From the NCBI RefSeq assembly GCF_000381925.1, contig NZ_KB907307.1, forward strand, positions 3,348,001 to 3,412,000: a stretch of 64,000 bases of DNA, read 5' to 3'. Within the stretch, counting starts at the first letter, position 1. Every line of letters begins with the position of its first letter. The position numbers and the translations under genes are program-made. The stretch is from Nocardia sp. BMG111209. GTDB taxonomy: Bacteria > Actinomycetota > Actinomycetes > Mycobacteriales > Mycobacteriaceae. Positions 15,037-23,580 of the stretch are shown in pieces. The notes beneath the pieces were generated by a model. That model saw only the letters and a list, made by a program, of their open reading frames with translations, did not search any database and was not told where the DNA came from.

Positions 15037-16383
15037 CTACGACTCGGCCCGATCGAGCAGACCGCCCCGGAAGTACTCGCTGCTGGACAGGGAGTCGTGC
15101 AGCCCGGCGAATTCCGCGCGGCCGAGCTTCGGGCCACTGCGCTCGATGACCGCGCGGGCGGCGGCCGCCCCGTCGGCGAGCAGATCGACGACCGTGCACG
15201 CCATCACCTTCGCCGGGACCACGGCGGCCGCCACCGGATCGGCGGTGTAGTAGGCGTTGCCGTGGAACGGGGTCGCGCAGCCGGAGGCGGCCAGCGGATG
15301 CACCACCGGCATCACCGTGCCGAGATCGCCCATATCGGTGGAGCCGCCGGTGATCTCGGGGATGCGCCCGACCGCGTCCGCGCCGAGCAGTTGCCTGGCA
15401 TTCGCCGCGGTGACCTCCGTGAGGGGTTCGTCGTCGCGGAAGGGCAGATACGAGACCGCGGTGGTGATCTCGACATCGGCGCCCATCGCCAGCGCCCCGC
15501 CGCGCAGCGCGCGGTCCACCCGCTCGGACGCGTCGCGCATGGCCTCGACGGTGCGGGCCCGGATCATCATCTCCAGCTCGGTGCGGGCCGGGATCGCCGA
15601 GACCGAGTCGCCGGAGTGGGTGATCAGATGATGCACCCGCACGGCATCGGAGTCGTCGAAGAATTCCCGGTGCGCGTCGACGGCGGCGATCGCGACCGTC
15701 GCGGCCTTGTACGAACTGATCCCGGCCCACGGCATGGCGCCGGCATGGGCGGCGCGGCCGTGGAAACGCACCCGCTTGACCAGGGAACCGTTGCCCCGCA
15801 TGCCGAATGCGATCGGCGGCGCGGCCACGCCGGTGTGGGTGAGCATCGCCAGATCCACGTCGTCGAAGTGCCCGGCCCGGATCAGTTCGGCCTTACCCGT
15901 GGTCTGGTGGATCTCGCCGTTGTCGCGCAACGACATTCGCCAGCCGACCTCGATGCACTCCTCGGCCGGGACGGCGAACAGCACGACGTCGCCGTCGAGT
16001 TCGCCGATGACCGCGCGCAGGCCCAGGCCCGCGCCGATCATCGAGGCGATCTGCGCGTTGTGACCGCAGGCGTGCGCGGCGCCGGTGACCGGATCGGCGT
16101 ACGGATGGTCCGGGATGAGCAGGCTGTCGAGTTCGCCGAGGATCGCGGCGGTCGGGCCGGGCGCCCGGCCGCGCAGCCGGGCCTTCACCCCGGTGCGGGC
16201 CAGGCCGGTCCGCGGGGTCAGTCCCATCGCGGTGAAGCGCTCGGCGACGAGGGCGGACGTGCGGGTCTCCCGGTAACCGGTCTCCGGATGCCGCATGATG
16301 TCGTCGCACAGGCCGGTGATCTCGGCCGCGTGCCGCTCGATCTCGGCGCAGACCCGGGCCTTCAACTCCGATGCGGTGCTCAT
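15037..16383 (-). CDS. M20-family amidohydrolase / peptidase
   Basis: 448 residues from ATG 16383, with GAGGAGAT just upstream. Zinc-dependent amide hydrolase of the M20D (aminoacylase / p-aminobenzoyl-glutamate hydrolase) type: GELDSLL (about 83), HACGHNAQ (about 104-111), PAEEC with the catalytic Glu (about 139-143), and a dimerisation domain insertion with GRAAHAGAMPW. These enzymes cleave N-acyl amino acids or aromatic amides in the cytoplasm. The open frame upstream of 16383 is on GC-biased antisense DNA and is not part of the gene. Confidence 0.87.
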   Translation of the reverse strand: MSTASELKARVCAEIERHAAEITGLCDDIMRHPETGYRETRTSALVAERFTAMGLTPRTGLARTGVKARLRGRAPGPTAAILGELDSLLIPDHPYADPVTGAAHACGHNAQIASMIGAGLGLRAVIGELDGDVVLFAVPAEECIEVGWRMSLRDNGEIHQTTGKAELIRAGHFDDVDLAMLTHTGVAAPPIAFGMRGNGSLVKRVRFHGRAAHAGAMPWAGISSYKAATVAIAAVDAHREFFDDSDAVRVHHLITHSGDSVSAIPARTELEMMIRARTVEAMRDASERVDRALRGGALAMGADVEITTAVSYLPFRDDEPLTEVTAANARQLLGADAVGRIPEITGGSTDMGDLGTVMPVVHPLAASGCATPFHGNAYYTADPVAAAVVPAKVMACTVVDLLADGAAAARAVIERSGPKLGRAEFAGLHDSLSSSEYFRGGLLDRAES

Positions 16384-16509
16384 CCGATCTCCTCGGCTCG
16401 TTCGGCGGTCCGGCTCCATGCTCGCACGCACCGACGCGACCGGCGCCGGGGCCCGGCCGGTTAGTATCCGGCGCGACCTCGGCACCCGCCGACCCAGAGG
16501 AGATCGAAT

Positions 16510-16926
16510 ATGACCACGTCCCCGCCACCGAACCGAGAGCAGCATCCCGCAGTGGTCAAGCTGCGCGACCGCCGCGCAGCCAGTATGCAGTTGCGGGTCG
16601 CGGACTGGATCACCAAATTCGCGGGCTCGATGATGTTCGTGTACATCCACGCCGCCGGCTTCACGGTCTGGATGCTGTTCGTCGAGAAGAACCCCTGGCC
16701 CACACTGACTCTCGTGGTGTCACTGGAGGCGATCTTCCTGTCCACCTTCGTCATGATCGGCCAGAACCGGCAGGCGGAATTCCAGCAGTTGAAGGCCGAT
16801 CACGACTTCCGGGAACAGGAACTGGAACTCAAGACCAACACCGAGCTCACCCGGGCGATCCACCGGATGACCGCCGAACTGCACCGGCGGCTGCTCGACG
16901 AGCCCGAGCGTCCCGACGACCACTGA
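16510..16926 (+). CDS. DUF1003 membrane protein
   Basis: 138 residues with two transmembrane helices (about 30-52 and 65-83) and a charged, probably cytoplasmic, helical tail (about 90-135). The segment RVADWITKFAGSMMFVYIH and the closing helix NRQAEFQQLKADHDF are the DUF1003 pattern. AGAGGAGAT lies about 5 bases before the ATG. Function of the family is not established. It converges closely on the minus-strand gene ending at 16934. Confidence 0.85.
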   Translation: MTTSPPPNREQHPAVVKLRDRRAASMQLRVADWITKFAGSMMFVYIHAAGFTVWMLFVEKNPWPTLTLVVSLEAIFLSTFVMIGQNRQAEFQQLKADHDFREQELELKTNTELTRAIHRMTAELHRRLLDEPERPDDH

Positions 16927-16933
16927 CTCCGGT

Positions 16934-17128
16934 TCAGCTCGCCCAGTCGACGATGCGCGCCGCGGCCCGGAAATGCAGTGCGGGTGTGGCGTACCGCGCC
17001 TCCGGCACCGCGTACAGCGCGTCGACGCCGGCCCGCTGGAATTCGAAACCGGCTGCGTACGCGGCGATCTCGGCCTCGGAAGCGGGAAGGGTGGACAGGC
17101 CGAGCAAGGTCTTCATGGTGTCACTCAT
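16934..17128 (-). CDS. AtzG-like (DUF4089-type) small subunit beside an amidase
   Basis: 64 residues from ATG 17128 (MSDTMKTLLGLSTLP) with GGAGA 6 bases upstream; ATG 17146 would add six. Its sequence, a helix rich in Ala/Glu with a Pro-containing end (TPALHFRAAARIVDW), resembles the small AtzG-type proteins that stabilise AtzE-type amidases. It follows the amidase gene by 71 bases on the same strand, which supports this. The match is weak by eye. Confidence 0.5.
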   Translation of the reverse strand: MSDTMKTLLGLSTLPASEAEIAAYAAGFEFQRAGVDALYAVPEARYATPALHFRAAARIVDWAS

Positions 17129-17199
17129 GCTGTCTCCATCGGGCATGGACGGAGCGCCTTCGTGGTTACGCTCCGCTGCCGTCTCCGGCGCTCGACCGC

Positions 17200-18630
17200 T
17201 CATGCCGCAATTCCTTCCACAACGGTTTCGGGGGTACGCAGGTGCCAGGTGGTCGCCTGCTGGAAAACGTCGGCGACGCGCAGGATCTCGGCCTCGGCGA
17301 AGGCGCGACCGGCCAGTTGCAGCGACAGCGGCAGCCCGCCGTCGGTGAAGCCCATCGGCACGGCCAGCACCGGATTGCCCAGGGTGTCCCAGTACGGGGT
17401 GTGGATGAGGCTGAACAGCGTGCCGATATCGGGGGTGCCGTCGGGGCCGGTGATCGACTCGAAGGTCGGCGCGCCGGTGGAGGCGGTGGGGCCGACGATC
17501 ACGTCGACCGTGTCGAACAGCCGGCCGATGGCGTCCTGGGCCACCCGCCGGACCCGTTGTGCCTGTACGTAATCGGCGCCGGAGACCTGGGCGCCGATCG
17601 CCAGCATGGCCCGGGTGGCGAGGAAGTAGTCGTCCCAGCGGGCCGACAGATCGCTGCGATGGTAGGCCAGCGCCTCGCACCCCATGGTGATCATGTCCAC
17701 GGTGATCATCTCCGGGCGGTACGGCAGCGTCACCTCGGTGACGCTCGCCCCCGCCGCGGTCAGGACGGCGACCGCCGCGTCGAACACCGGATCCACTGCC
17801 GGATCACCGATCTCGGGGAAGTGTCCCTCCCGCACCACACCGATGCGGACGCCGGTGAGATCGCCGATCCACTCCGGGACGGTGAACGGGGCGTCCACAC
17901 AGTCCGGATCGCTGGGATGCGGCCCGGCGATCACCGCGAGCACGGCGGCGCAGTCGCGCGCGCTGCGCGCCAGCGGGCCGATGTGGTCGAGGCTGTAACC
18001 CAATGGCACACAACCGGATTTGGGTACCCGGCCGAAGGTCGGCATCAACCCGCTGACCCCGCAGAACGCGGCCGGGATGCGGATACTGCCCGCGGTGTCG
18101 GTGCCGAGTCCGGCCAGGAACATGCCGGACGCGACGCCGATGCCCGCACCCGAGCTCGACCCGCCCGGCCAGGTGGCCGGATCCCACGGATTACGCGGCA
18201 CCGGAAAGGGTTTGGTGACATCGGGCATCCCGACCGCGAATTCCATGGTGGTCGACTTGCCGGTGATCACCGCACCCGCGGCCTTCAGCCGGGCGACCAC
18301 CGGGGCGTCCTTACCGGCGCCCCAGGCGGGGTCCAGGATCAGGCTCTGCGCCGTCGTCGGCCCCTCGGCCATCGCGATGATGTCCTTGACCCCGAACGGG
18401 ATTCCGTGCAGCGGGCCGCGGTCCTGCCCGGCGGCGAGTTCCGCGTCGGCGGTCGCGGCGCGCTCCAGGGCGTAGTCGTCGAAGCGCGCCAGATAGGCGC
18501 CGAGCGCGCCGTCGAGCCGGTCGGCCGCCCCGACGGCGGCGCGGGTGAGCTCCACCGACGTCACCGCACCGGACCGCAGGGCCGCCGCCGCGTCGGTGAG
18601 AGTCACCGGGAGAGAGGGTATTTCGGACAT
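17200..18630 (-). CDS. Amidase-signature family amidase
   Basis: Hydrolyses amides to carboxylate and ammonia using a Ser-cisSer-Lys triad. In this 476-residue protein the triad is Lys82 (GIPFGVKD), Ser158 (PGGSSSG) and Ser182 (GTDTAGSIR); the 24-residue spacing between the serines is exactly that of the family. No signal peptide. It lies 53 bases after a GntR/UTRA regulator and before a small AtzG-like gene, so the three form an inducible amide-degrading operon. Substrate not predictable. Confidence 0.92.
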   Translation of the reverse strand: MSEIPSLPVTLTDAAAALRSGAVTSVELTRAAVGAADRLDGALGAYLARFDDYALERAATADAELAAGQDRGPLHGIPFGVKDIIAMAEGPTTAQSLILDPAWGAGKDAPVVARLKAAGAVITGKSTTMEFAVGMPDVTKPFPVPRNPWDPATWPGGSSSGAGIGVASGMFLAGLGTDTAGSIRIPAAFCGVSGLMPTFGRVPKSGCVPLGYSLDHIGPLARSARDCAAVLAVIAGPHPSDPDCVDAPFTVPEWIGDLTGVRIGVVREGHFPEIGDPAVDPVFDAAVAVLTAAGASVTEVTLPYRPEMITVDMITMGCEALAYHRSDLSARWDDYFLATRAMLAIGAQVSGADYVQAQRVRRVAQDAIGRLFDTVDVIVGPTASTGAPTFESITGPDGTPDIGTLFSLIHTPYWDTLGNPVLAVPMGFTDGGLPLSLQLAGRAFAEAEILRVADVFQQATTWHLRTPETVVEGIAA

Positions 18631-18683
18631 GGCCGGACCTTTCTGCGCGGCGGGCGCCGCGCGGGGGAGAGCCGGGAGACGCG

Positions 18684-19418
18684 TTACGACAGCGTCCGGC
18701 TGGTACCGCGGGAGACGAATCGGAAGCGTTCGCCGCGGGTGTGGATGAAGGCGAGGTCGAAGGGCCTGCCGTCGGGGTCGTAGATGAGCTGTTCCAGCGC
18801 GATCAGCGGGGCGCCCTCGCGGATGCCCAGCACCGCGGCCAGGCCGGCGTCGGCGGGTTCACAGTCGAAGACGAACTCCGAATCCGACAGCGCCACACCG
18901 GAATCGGCGAGCAGCCGGTACCAGTCGGAGACGAACGGGGTGTCGCGCAACCGCTCCGCCTCGGGGAACAGTACATAGTTGGTGGCGATCGCGATCGGCT
19001 CGTCCTCGTGCAGCGCGACGTATTCCAGGCGCAGGCAGGGCGTGCCGGGGGCGATCCGCAGCCGCTCGGCGACGGTGCCGGGGGCGGGCAGCACCGTGCG
19101 GTCCAGTTCGCGCGGGCGCATCCGCTGGTTGAACAGGCTGTCCCGGGCGGGCGCGATCACACCGTGCGCCTCCGGCAGCGAGGTCTGCACCGGGATCGCG
19201 ACGGCGTGGGTGCCCACGCCCTGGGTGCGCTCGATCAGTCCCTCGGTCCGCAGGAGCGCCAGGGCGGCGCGCACGGTGGCGCGGGAGGCGTGGTGGGTCG
19301 CCATCAATTCGGGCTCGCCGGGCAACAGGCCGCGCGGGTAGCTGCCGCCACGTACGGCCGCGCGCAGGATGTCGCGCAGCCGCCGCACGTCGTGGCCACC
19401 GTGCCCGGCCGTCCTCAT
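18684..19418 (-). CDS. GntR-family regulator with UTRA domain
   Basis: 244 residues from ATG 19418. An N-terminal winged helix (about 10-75; LMATHHASRATVRAALALLRTEGLI) is followed by a UTRA ligand domain, ending in FDLAFIHTRGERFRF. HutC-type regulators of this build respond to small metabolites. Being the first gene of the amidase operon, it most likely controls it. The first HTH strand PxxxLPGEPEL is intact. Confidence 0.87.
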   Translation of the reverse strand: MRTAGHGGHDVRRLRDILRAAVRGGSYPRGLLPGEPELMATHHASRATVRAALALLRTEGLIERTQGVGTHAVAIPVQTSLPEAHGVIAPARDSLFNQRMRPRELDRTVLPAPGTVAERLRIAPGTPCLRLEYVALHEDEPIAIATNYVLFPEAERLRDTPFVSDWYRLLADSGVALSDSEFVFDCEPADAGLAAVLGIREGAPLIALEQLIYDPDGRPFDLAFIHTRGERFRFVSRGTSRTLS

Positions 19419-19742
19419 GGTTCCGGACGGTAGGCAGCGGCGGTTTCGGGCCGGTCTCCCGGCGGTGACCCCGGTGTTACGGGCGGGCGTGGCGGGCGCT
19501 CCCCTCATATCGCTCCCTTCGCCCTCGAACGTGTCCGTGCTGTCCGATCGACGGTCCCAGTGGTCTGTTTCCGTGCGGTATCGGATGCCGTTGCGCCCGG
19601 TTACGCCGGACCGGGCCGCGGTGACAGCGCCCGGACCTGCGGTTTCGTTGGGGCCATCGCCGGTTGCGCCGGAAAACGGGCCGCTGCGCCGCGTCCGATT
19701 CGTTCAAGACGGCGCGGTCCGGCGGCGCCTACCGTGCCGGAT
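19419..19742. other. Divergent intergenic region, no gene seen
   Basis: 324 bases between the minus-strand GntR gene and the plus-strand VOC gene. Both open frames crossing it have the Arg/Pro-rich composition of GC noise. It presumably holds the GntR-operon promoter and operator; I see no convincing palindrome. Confidence 0.5.
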
Positions 19743-20123
19743 ATGACAGCACAACTCGATGTGATCGGCCTGGTCGTGGCGGACGTGGACGCGTCGGTGG
19801 ACTTCTACACCCGGCTGGGCCTGCGCTTCGGCGACGACCTCGGTGGGCACCGCGAGGCCGAGTTGCCGGGCGGGTTCCGGTTGACCCTCGACACCGAGGC
19901 GACCATCCGCAGCTTCCATCCGGCCTGGCGCGGCGGCGCGGGCCGGATGAATCTTGCCTTCCGCTGCCCGGATCCCGCCGCCGTCGACACCTGGTACGAG
20001 GAGTTGACCGCCGCCGGATATCACGGCGAACTGAAGCCGTTCGACGCGTTCTGGGGTCAGCGCTACGCGAGCGTGCACGATCCGGACGGCAACGGCGTCG
20101 ATCTCTACGCGCCGCTGTCCTGA
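19743..20123 (+). CDS. VOC-superfamily (glyoxalase-like) protein
   Basis: 126 residues from ATG 19743. Beta-alpha-beta-beta-beta VOC fold: DVIGLVVADVDASVDFYTRLGL opening, and VHDPDGNGVDLYAP closing strand. One module pair, so it would work as a dimer. Family members isomerise, epoxide-open or bind antibiotics; nothing narrows the function. Its last 19 bases overlap the end of the convergent AraC gene. Confidence 0.8.
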   Translation: MTAQLDVIGLVVADVDASVDFYTRLGLRFGDDLGGHREAELPGGFRLTLDTEATIRSFHPAWRGGAGRMNLAFRCPDPAAVDTWYEELTAAGYHGELKPFDAFWGQRYASVHDPDGNGVDLYAPLS

Positions 20124-20818
20124 CCGAGCAACGCCCGTAACGGCCGGCCGGTCAGCGCGCGGACCTCGCGCGCGAGATGCGGCTGATCGGCATAGCCGGC
20201 CCGGATCGCGCACTCCGCGAACGGAATTCCGTCCCGCGCCAGCGGCAGCACGCGCTGCAGGCGCAGCACCCGGGCCAGGGTCTTCGGCCCGTATCCGAAC
20301 GCCGCCAGCGATATTCGGTGCAGCCGGCGCACGCCGAGCCCGGTGGCGTCGGCGGTCGCCGCGACCGAGGCGCCGCCGCGCAGCGACCGCACGATATGTC
20401 CCGGCACCGGATCCACCGGCCCCGCCGCCGCGGTCAGCAGCCGCCCGGCCGCGGCCAATCCACGCATCGGGTCGTCCTCCGCCGCAACGAGTCCCGTCAT
20501 CCGGCGGACCCGATCGGCCGGCCACAGATCCGCCAGCGCGACCCGGCTGTCCAGCAGTTCCCCGGCCGGCACCCCGAGCAGCGCCGGGGCCGTACCCGGC
20601 GCGAATCTGATCCCCCGCACCGCCGCGCCGTCCGGTACGGATACCCGGTATCCGCGGGTGTCCGGCCCCGCGACCATCAGCCGCTCCCCCAGCCACAGCA
20701 GATCCATACACCCGTCCGGCAGCACCAGCGCCGCACCCGATACCCGCCGTGACCACACCAGCGCCCCGGGCACCCCGCGCACGGGATACTCCCGATAGGG
20801 AATCGGTTCGGGCCCCAC
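20105..20818 (-). CDS. AraC-family regulator
   Basis: 237 residues from GTG 20818. The N-terminal ~130 residues match the DUF6597-type sensor seen in many actinobacterial AraC proteins (GALVWSRRV...LPDGCMDLLW). The C-terminal ~90 carry the AraC double HTH with LGVRRLHRISLAAFGYGPKTLARVLRLQR and AGYADQPHLAREVRALTG. Convergent overlap with the VOC gene hints that the two are not co-regulated simply. No target obvious. Confidence 0.85.
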   Translation of the reverse strand: MGPEPIPYREYPVRGVPGALVWSRRVSGAALVLPDGCMDLLWLGERLMVAGPDTRGYRVSVPDGAAVRGIRFAPGTAPALLGVPAGELLDSRVALADLWPADRVRRMTGLVAAEDDPMRGLAAAGRLLTAAAGPVDPVPGHIVRSLRGGASVAATADATGLGVRRLHRISLAAFGYGPKTLARVLRLQRVLPLARDGIPFAECAIRAGYADQPHLAREVRALTGRPLRALLGQDSGA

Positions 20819-21110
20819 ACCGCGACGTTACCGCACCCGGCCAGCCATCGGACTGCAAATCCGCCCCACCGGCCCGCACCCGGACCCACCGCCGCGATCC
20901 GCCGATCCGCCCCCACCGGCGAGCCCACCGCGCCCCGGCCCCCTTCGGTACCCGCCCCGCGCGATGCCCGACCCGCGCGAGGACTTCCGCCCGCCACCGG
21001 CCCCGGCGCACCGTAGGATCCGAAGCTGTTGACGCACTGTGAATTTCGTGTGCGATCACGGAGAAGTACCGCGTCCGCGACTGCCGTTGAGCGGATTTCC
21101 GACATGTCAA
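20819..21110. other. Gene-free stretch before the secreted-peptide gene
   Basis: About 290 bases, extremely C/G-rich in its first 200 and then falling in GC toward 21050. I see no gene. The downstream end leads into a CRP-like site and a promoter. Confidence 0.5.
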
Positions 21111-21126
21111 GGTGACACAAGTCACA
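21111..21126. promoter_or_regulatory. CRP/GlxR-like binding site
   Basis: GGTGA-CACAAG-TCACA matches the CRP/GlxR consensus TGTGA-N6-TCACA at nine of ten fixed bases. It lies 16 bases upstream of the candidate -35 at 21143, a position expected for activation. Confidence 0.5.
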
Positions 21127-21142
21127 AGTCGGCCGGAATCGG

Positions 21143-21172
21143 TTGACAGACCTTCCGGCGCCTGGATCTACT
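21143..21172 (+). promoter_or_regulatory. Promoter candidate for the secreted peptide
   Basis: A perfect -35, TTGACA (21143-21148), is followed after 18 bases by TCTACT (21167-21172), a fair -10. The predicted start leaves a leader of about 70 bases before the ATG at 21248. Confidence 0.45.
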
Positions 21173-21247
21173 CCGTTGCACCACTTTTCAGCAGCGGTGT
21201 TCGATTCGAAGTTTTGCCACACGAAGGTTCGAAAGACAAGGAAGACA

Positions 21248-21574
21248 ATGGCTCGTAAATCCCTGGCCACCACGACCGCTCGCGTCCTGACCGCGAGCGC
21301 CCTGCCGCTCGCGGCGGCCGCCATCTTCGCGGGCTCCGCGAACGCCGCCACCCCGGCCACCGCCGACCCCGTATCCGGCGGCATCCCGCTCGAGGTCGCC
21401 ACCAACCCCGACGCCCAGTACCCGGACCCGGTCCTCAACGGCGCCGTCACCGGCGCGGCCATCGGCTCCGCCACGGGCTCGTTCAGCGACCCGGTCCCGA
21501 CCCTGCTCGGCGCGGTCATCGGCGGCATCGTCGGCGCGGTCGACCCGGTCGTGGTCCCCCAGGTCCTGCCCTGA
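21248..21574 (+). CDS. Small secreted protein with glycine-zipper-like core
   Basis: 108 residues from ATG 21248 (GGAAG 7 bases upstream). A clear Sec signal peptide ends at ANA-A (about residue 33), so the mature protein is ~75 residues and exported. Its core has two glycine/alanine-spaced helices (GAVTGAAIGSATG and LLGAVIGGIVGAV), the zipper pattern found in membrane-active or self-associating peptides. No cysteine, no known family. Such proteins are common and abundant in Nocardia and relatives. A perfect 14-bp hairpin follows the gene. Confidence 0.75.
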   Translation: MARKSLATTTARVLTASALPLAAAAIFAGSANAATPATADPVSGGIPLEVATNPDAQYPDPVLNGAVTGAAIGSATGSFSDPVPTLLGAVIGGIVGAVDPVVVPQVLP

Positions 21575-21594
21575 TCCCCCGCCGGGCCGCGGAA

Positions 21595-21664
21595 ACCCCC
21601 GCACCCACCCGGCGACGGTGAGACGCGGGGGTGCCATCGACAGCGGAACAGATGGCACCCCCGC
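21595..21664 (+). terminator. Terminator with an alternative overlapping stem
   Basis: GCGGGGGTGCCATC (21625-21638) pairs perfectly with GATGGCACCCCCGC (21651-21664): 14 pairs, 12-base loop. The same left arm can instead pair its first 8 bases with ACCCCCGC (21595-21602). The two stems exclude each other. As a terminator it closes the secreted-peptide gene; the pirin gene begins 108 bases on. Confidence 0.65.
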
Positions 21665-21771
21665 ACCCCGCGCGACTCCAGGGAATAGTCCCGAGCCGCG
21701 CCCTGTTGGTGGACATGGAAACCAAATCTCCGGGCGGGAGCCACCCGGATCACCGACAGCGAGGACGGCAC

Positions 21772-22539
21772 ATGACCACCATCGGTCCGACCCCCACCAT
21801 CGACGTCCGCCGCGCGGCGGATCGGTACAAGTCCGAGTTCGGCTGGCTGGACTCCAAGCATTCCTTCTCGTTCGGTCACCACTACGACCGGGACAACACG
21901 CATCACGGGCTGTTGCTGGTCAACAACGACGACATCGTCGATCCGGGCACCGGATTCGAGACACATCCGCACCGCGATATGGAGATCGTCACGTGGGTGC
22001 TGGAAGGCTCTCTGGTGCACCAGGATTCGACCGGGAACAACGGGGTGATCTATCCCGGGCTGGCGCAGCGGATGAGCGCCGGGCGCGGGATCATGCACTC
22101 GGAGAAGAACGACTCCTGGCGGCTCGGCGGTGACGTGCACCGCGACCCGGTGCACTTCGTGCAGATGTGGGTGGTGCCCGACGAGGCCGGGATCACCCCG
22201 GGCTACGAGCAGCTGGAGATCGACGGGGAACTGCTGTCCGGCGGGCTGGTCACGGTCGCGTCGGGGATGCCCGAGCACGCCGATCACGCGGCGATCCGCA
22301 TCCGCAACTCCTACGCGGCCCTGCATGCCGCGCGCCTGGCGCCGGGACAGACCGTGACGCTGCCGGACGCGCCCTTCCTGCACCTGTTCGTCCCGCGCGG
22401 CGCGGTGACGCTGGAGGGCAGCGGGCCGCTGGCCACCGGCGACGCGGTGCGGTTCACCGCGACCGGCGGGCAACGGGTCACCGCGACCGAACCCGCCGAG
22501 ATCCTGGTGTGGGAGATGCACGCCGCGGTGCAGCTCTGA
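21772..22539 (+). CDS. Pirin-family bicupin protein
   Basis: 255 residues from ATG 21772 (GAGGA 9 bases upstream). Pirins are metal-binding bicupins; some are quercetin 2,3-dioxygenases. The N-terminal cupin has the metal ligands in HPHRDMEIVTWVLEGSLVHQDS (three His and one Glu-type positions), and the family motifs FGHHYDRDN and QRMSAGRGIMHSE are present. The C-terminal cupin lacks metal ligands, as usual. It leads a four-gene run with VOC, AhpD-like and GNAT genes. Confidence 0.9.
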   Translation: MTTIGPTPTIDVRRAADRYKSEFGWLDSKHSFSFGHHYDRDNTHHGLLLVNNDDIVDPGTGFETHPHRDMEIVTWVLEGSLVHQDSTGNNGVIYPGLAQRMSAGRGIMHSEKNDSWRLGGDVHRDPVHFVQMWVVPDEAGITPGYEQLEIDGELLSGGLVTVASGMPEHADHAAIRIRNSYAALHAARLAPGQTVTLPDAPFLHLFVPRGAVTLEGSGPLATGDAVRFTATGGQRVTATEPAEILVWEMHAAVQL

Positions 22540-22598
22540 CCGGTCCGTTCATCCGTACCGGCCATCATGGACGGGTCCGCACCCGAGAAAAGGCAGAG

Positions 22599-23081
22599 AT
22601 GACAGATTCACCGACCGACCGGCAGCGGCTGCGCGCGACCTACCTGCGGCCCGCTGCCGAGCGTGGCGCCTCCACCGCGCGCGGCCTGCATCACACCGCG
22701 CTGATCAGCGGTGATGTGGAGCGAACCATCCGGTTCTATCAGGAACTGCTGGGGTTCCCGCTGACCGAGCTGATCGAGAATCGCGACTACGCCGGGTCGT
22801 CGCACTTCTTCTTCGATATCGGCAACGGCAACCTGCTCGCGTTCTTCGACTTCCCGGGCCTGGACCTCGGCCCCTACGGCGAGGTGCTGGGCGGACTGCA
22901 TCACGTGGCGATCTCGGTGGAGCCCGCGCAGTGGGAGGCGGCGGTGCGCCGGCTCGACGCGGCCGGCGTCGGCTACGAGCGGCACAGCGGGGTCTCGGTC
23001 TACTTCCGCGACCCCGACGGCGCCCGCATCGAACTGATCGCCGACCCGCTCGGCGAGATGTACGGACAGCAGGTGCTGTGA
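22599..23081 (+). CDS. VOC-superfamily protein in the pirin operon
   Basis: 160 residues from ATG 22599, with GAGAAAAGG upstream. Glyoxalase/extradiol-dioxygenase-type fold: GLHHTALISGDVERTIRFYQELLGFPL opens the first module and VSVYFRDPDGARIELIADP closes the second, giving metal-ligand positions His (start) and Glu (IEL). The stop overlaps the start of the next gene by one base, so the two are coupled. Confidence 0.85.
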   Translation: MTDSPTDRQRLRATYLRPAAERGASTARGLHHTALISGDVERTIRFYQELLGFPLTELIENRDYAGSSHFFFDIGNGNLLAFFDFPGLDLGPYGEVLGGLHHVAISVEPAQWEAAVRRLDAAGVGYERHSGVSVYFRDPDGARIELIADPLGEMYGQQVL

Positions 23082-23569
23082 TGAGCGAGACGGTCACGAC
23101 CACGCGCACCTACATCGACAAGCAGCACCCGCTCGCGTACCACGCCCAGCTCGAGGTCGCCAAGGCCGTCCAGCAGGCGACCGAATCCGCCGGGCTCGAC
23201 CGCCGGCTGGTGGAACTGCTGAACATCCGTGTCTCCCAACTCAATCGGTGCGCGTTCTGCCTCGATCTGCACACCCGCGAGGCGTTGCAGTACGGCGAGA
23301 CCGTCCAGCGCGTCGCCACCCTCCCGGCCTGGCGCGACACCCTCCTGTTCGACGAGCGGGAACGCGCCGCGCTGGCGCTCGCCGAATCGCTGACCACCCT
23401 GCCCGACGACCATATCCAGGACCGGGACTACGCCGCCGCGGCCGCCGTCCTGACCGCCGAACAACTGTCGGCCGTCGGCTGGGTGGTGGTCGCGATGAAC
23501 GCGTTCAACCGGATCTCGATCGTGAGCCGCCATCCGGTCCGGCCCCGCCCGGTCACCCCCACGACGTGA
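23081..23569 (+). CDS. AhpD-like alkylhydroperoxidase / carboxymuconolactone decarboxylase family
   Basis: 162 residues. The CxxC redox pair (Cys57 and Cys60 in RCAFCLDLH) and His64 match the AhpD core, which reduces peroxides or recycles AhpC through a thioredoxin-like relay. ATG 23081 overlaps the previous stop. The gene is part of the pirin-VOC-AhpD-GNAT run, which suggests a role against oxidised or quinone-type compounds. Confidence 0.87.
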   Translation: MSETVTTTRTYIDKQHPLAYHAQLEVAKAVQQATESAGLDRRLVELLNIRVSQLNRCAFCLDLHTREALQYGETVQRVATLPAWRDTLLFDERERAALALAESLTTLPDDHIQDRDYAAAAAVLTAEQLSAVGWVVVAMNAFNRISIVSRHPVRPRPVTPTT

Positions 23570-23580
23570 AGGAGCATCCC

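Noticed and set aside
14200..16464. 754-codon plus-strand open frame opposite the hydrolase and M20 genes
   Set aside because: His/Gly/Arg-rich, no motif; the minus strand carries two complete enzymes.
20677..22521. 614-codon minus-strand open frame over the secreted-peptide and pirin genes
   Set aside because: Low-complexity composition and no start signal; the plus-strand genes have signal peptide, cupin motifs and ribosome sites.
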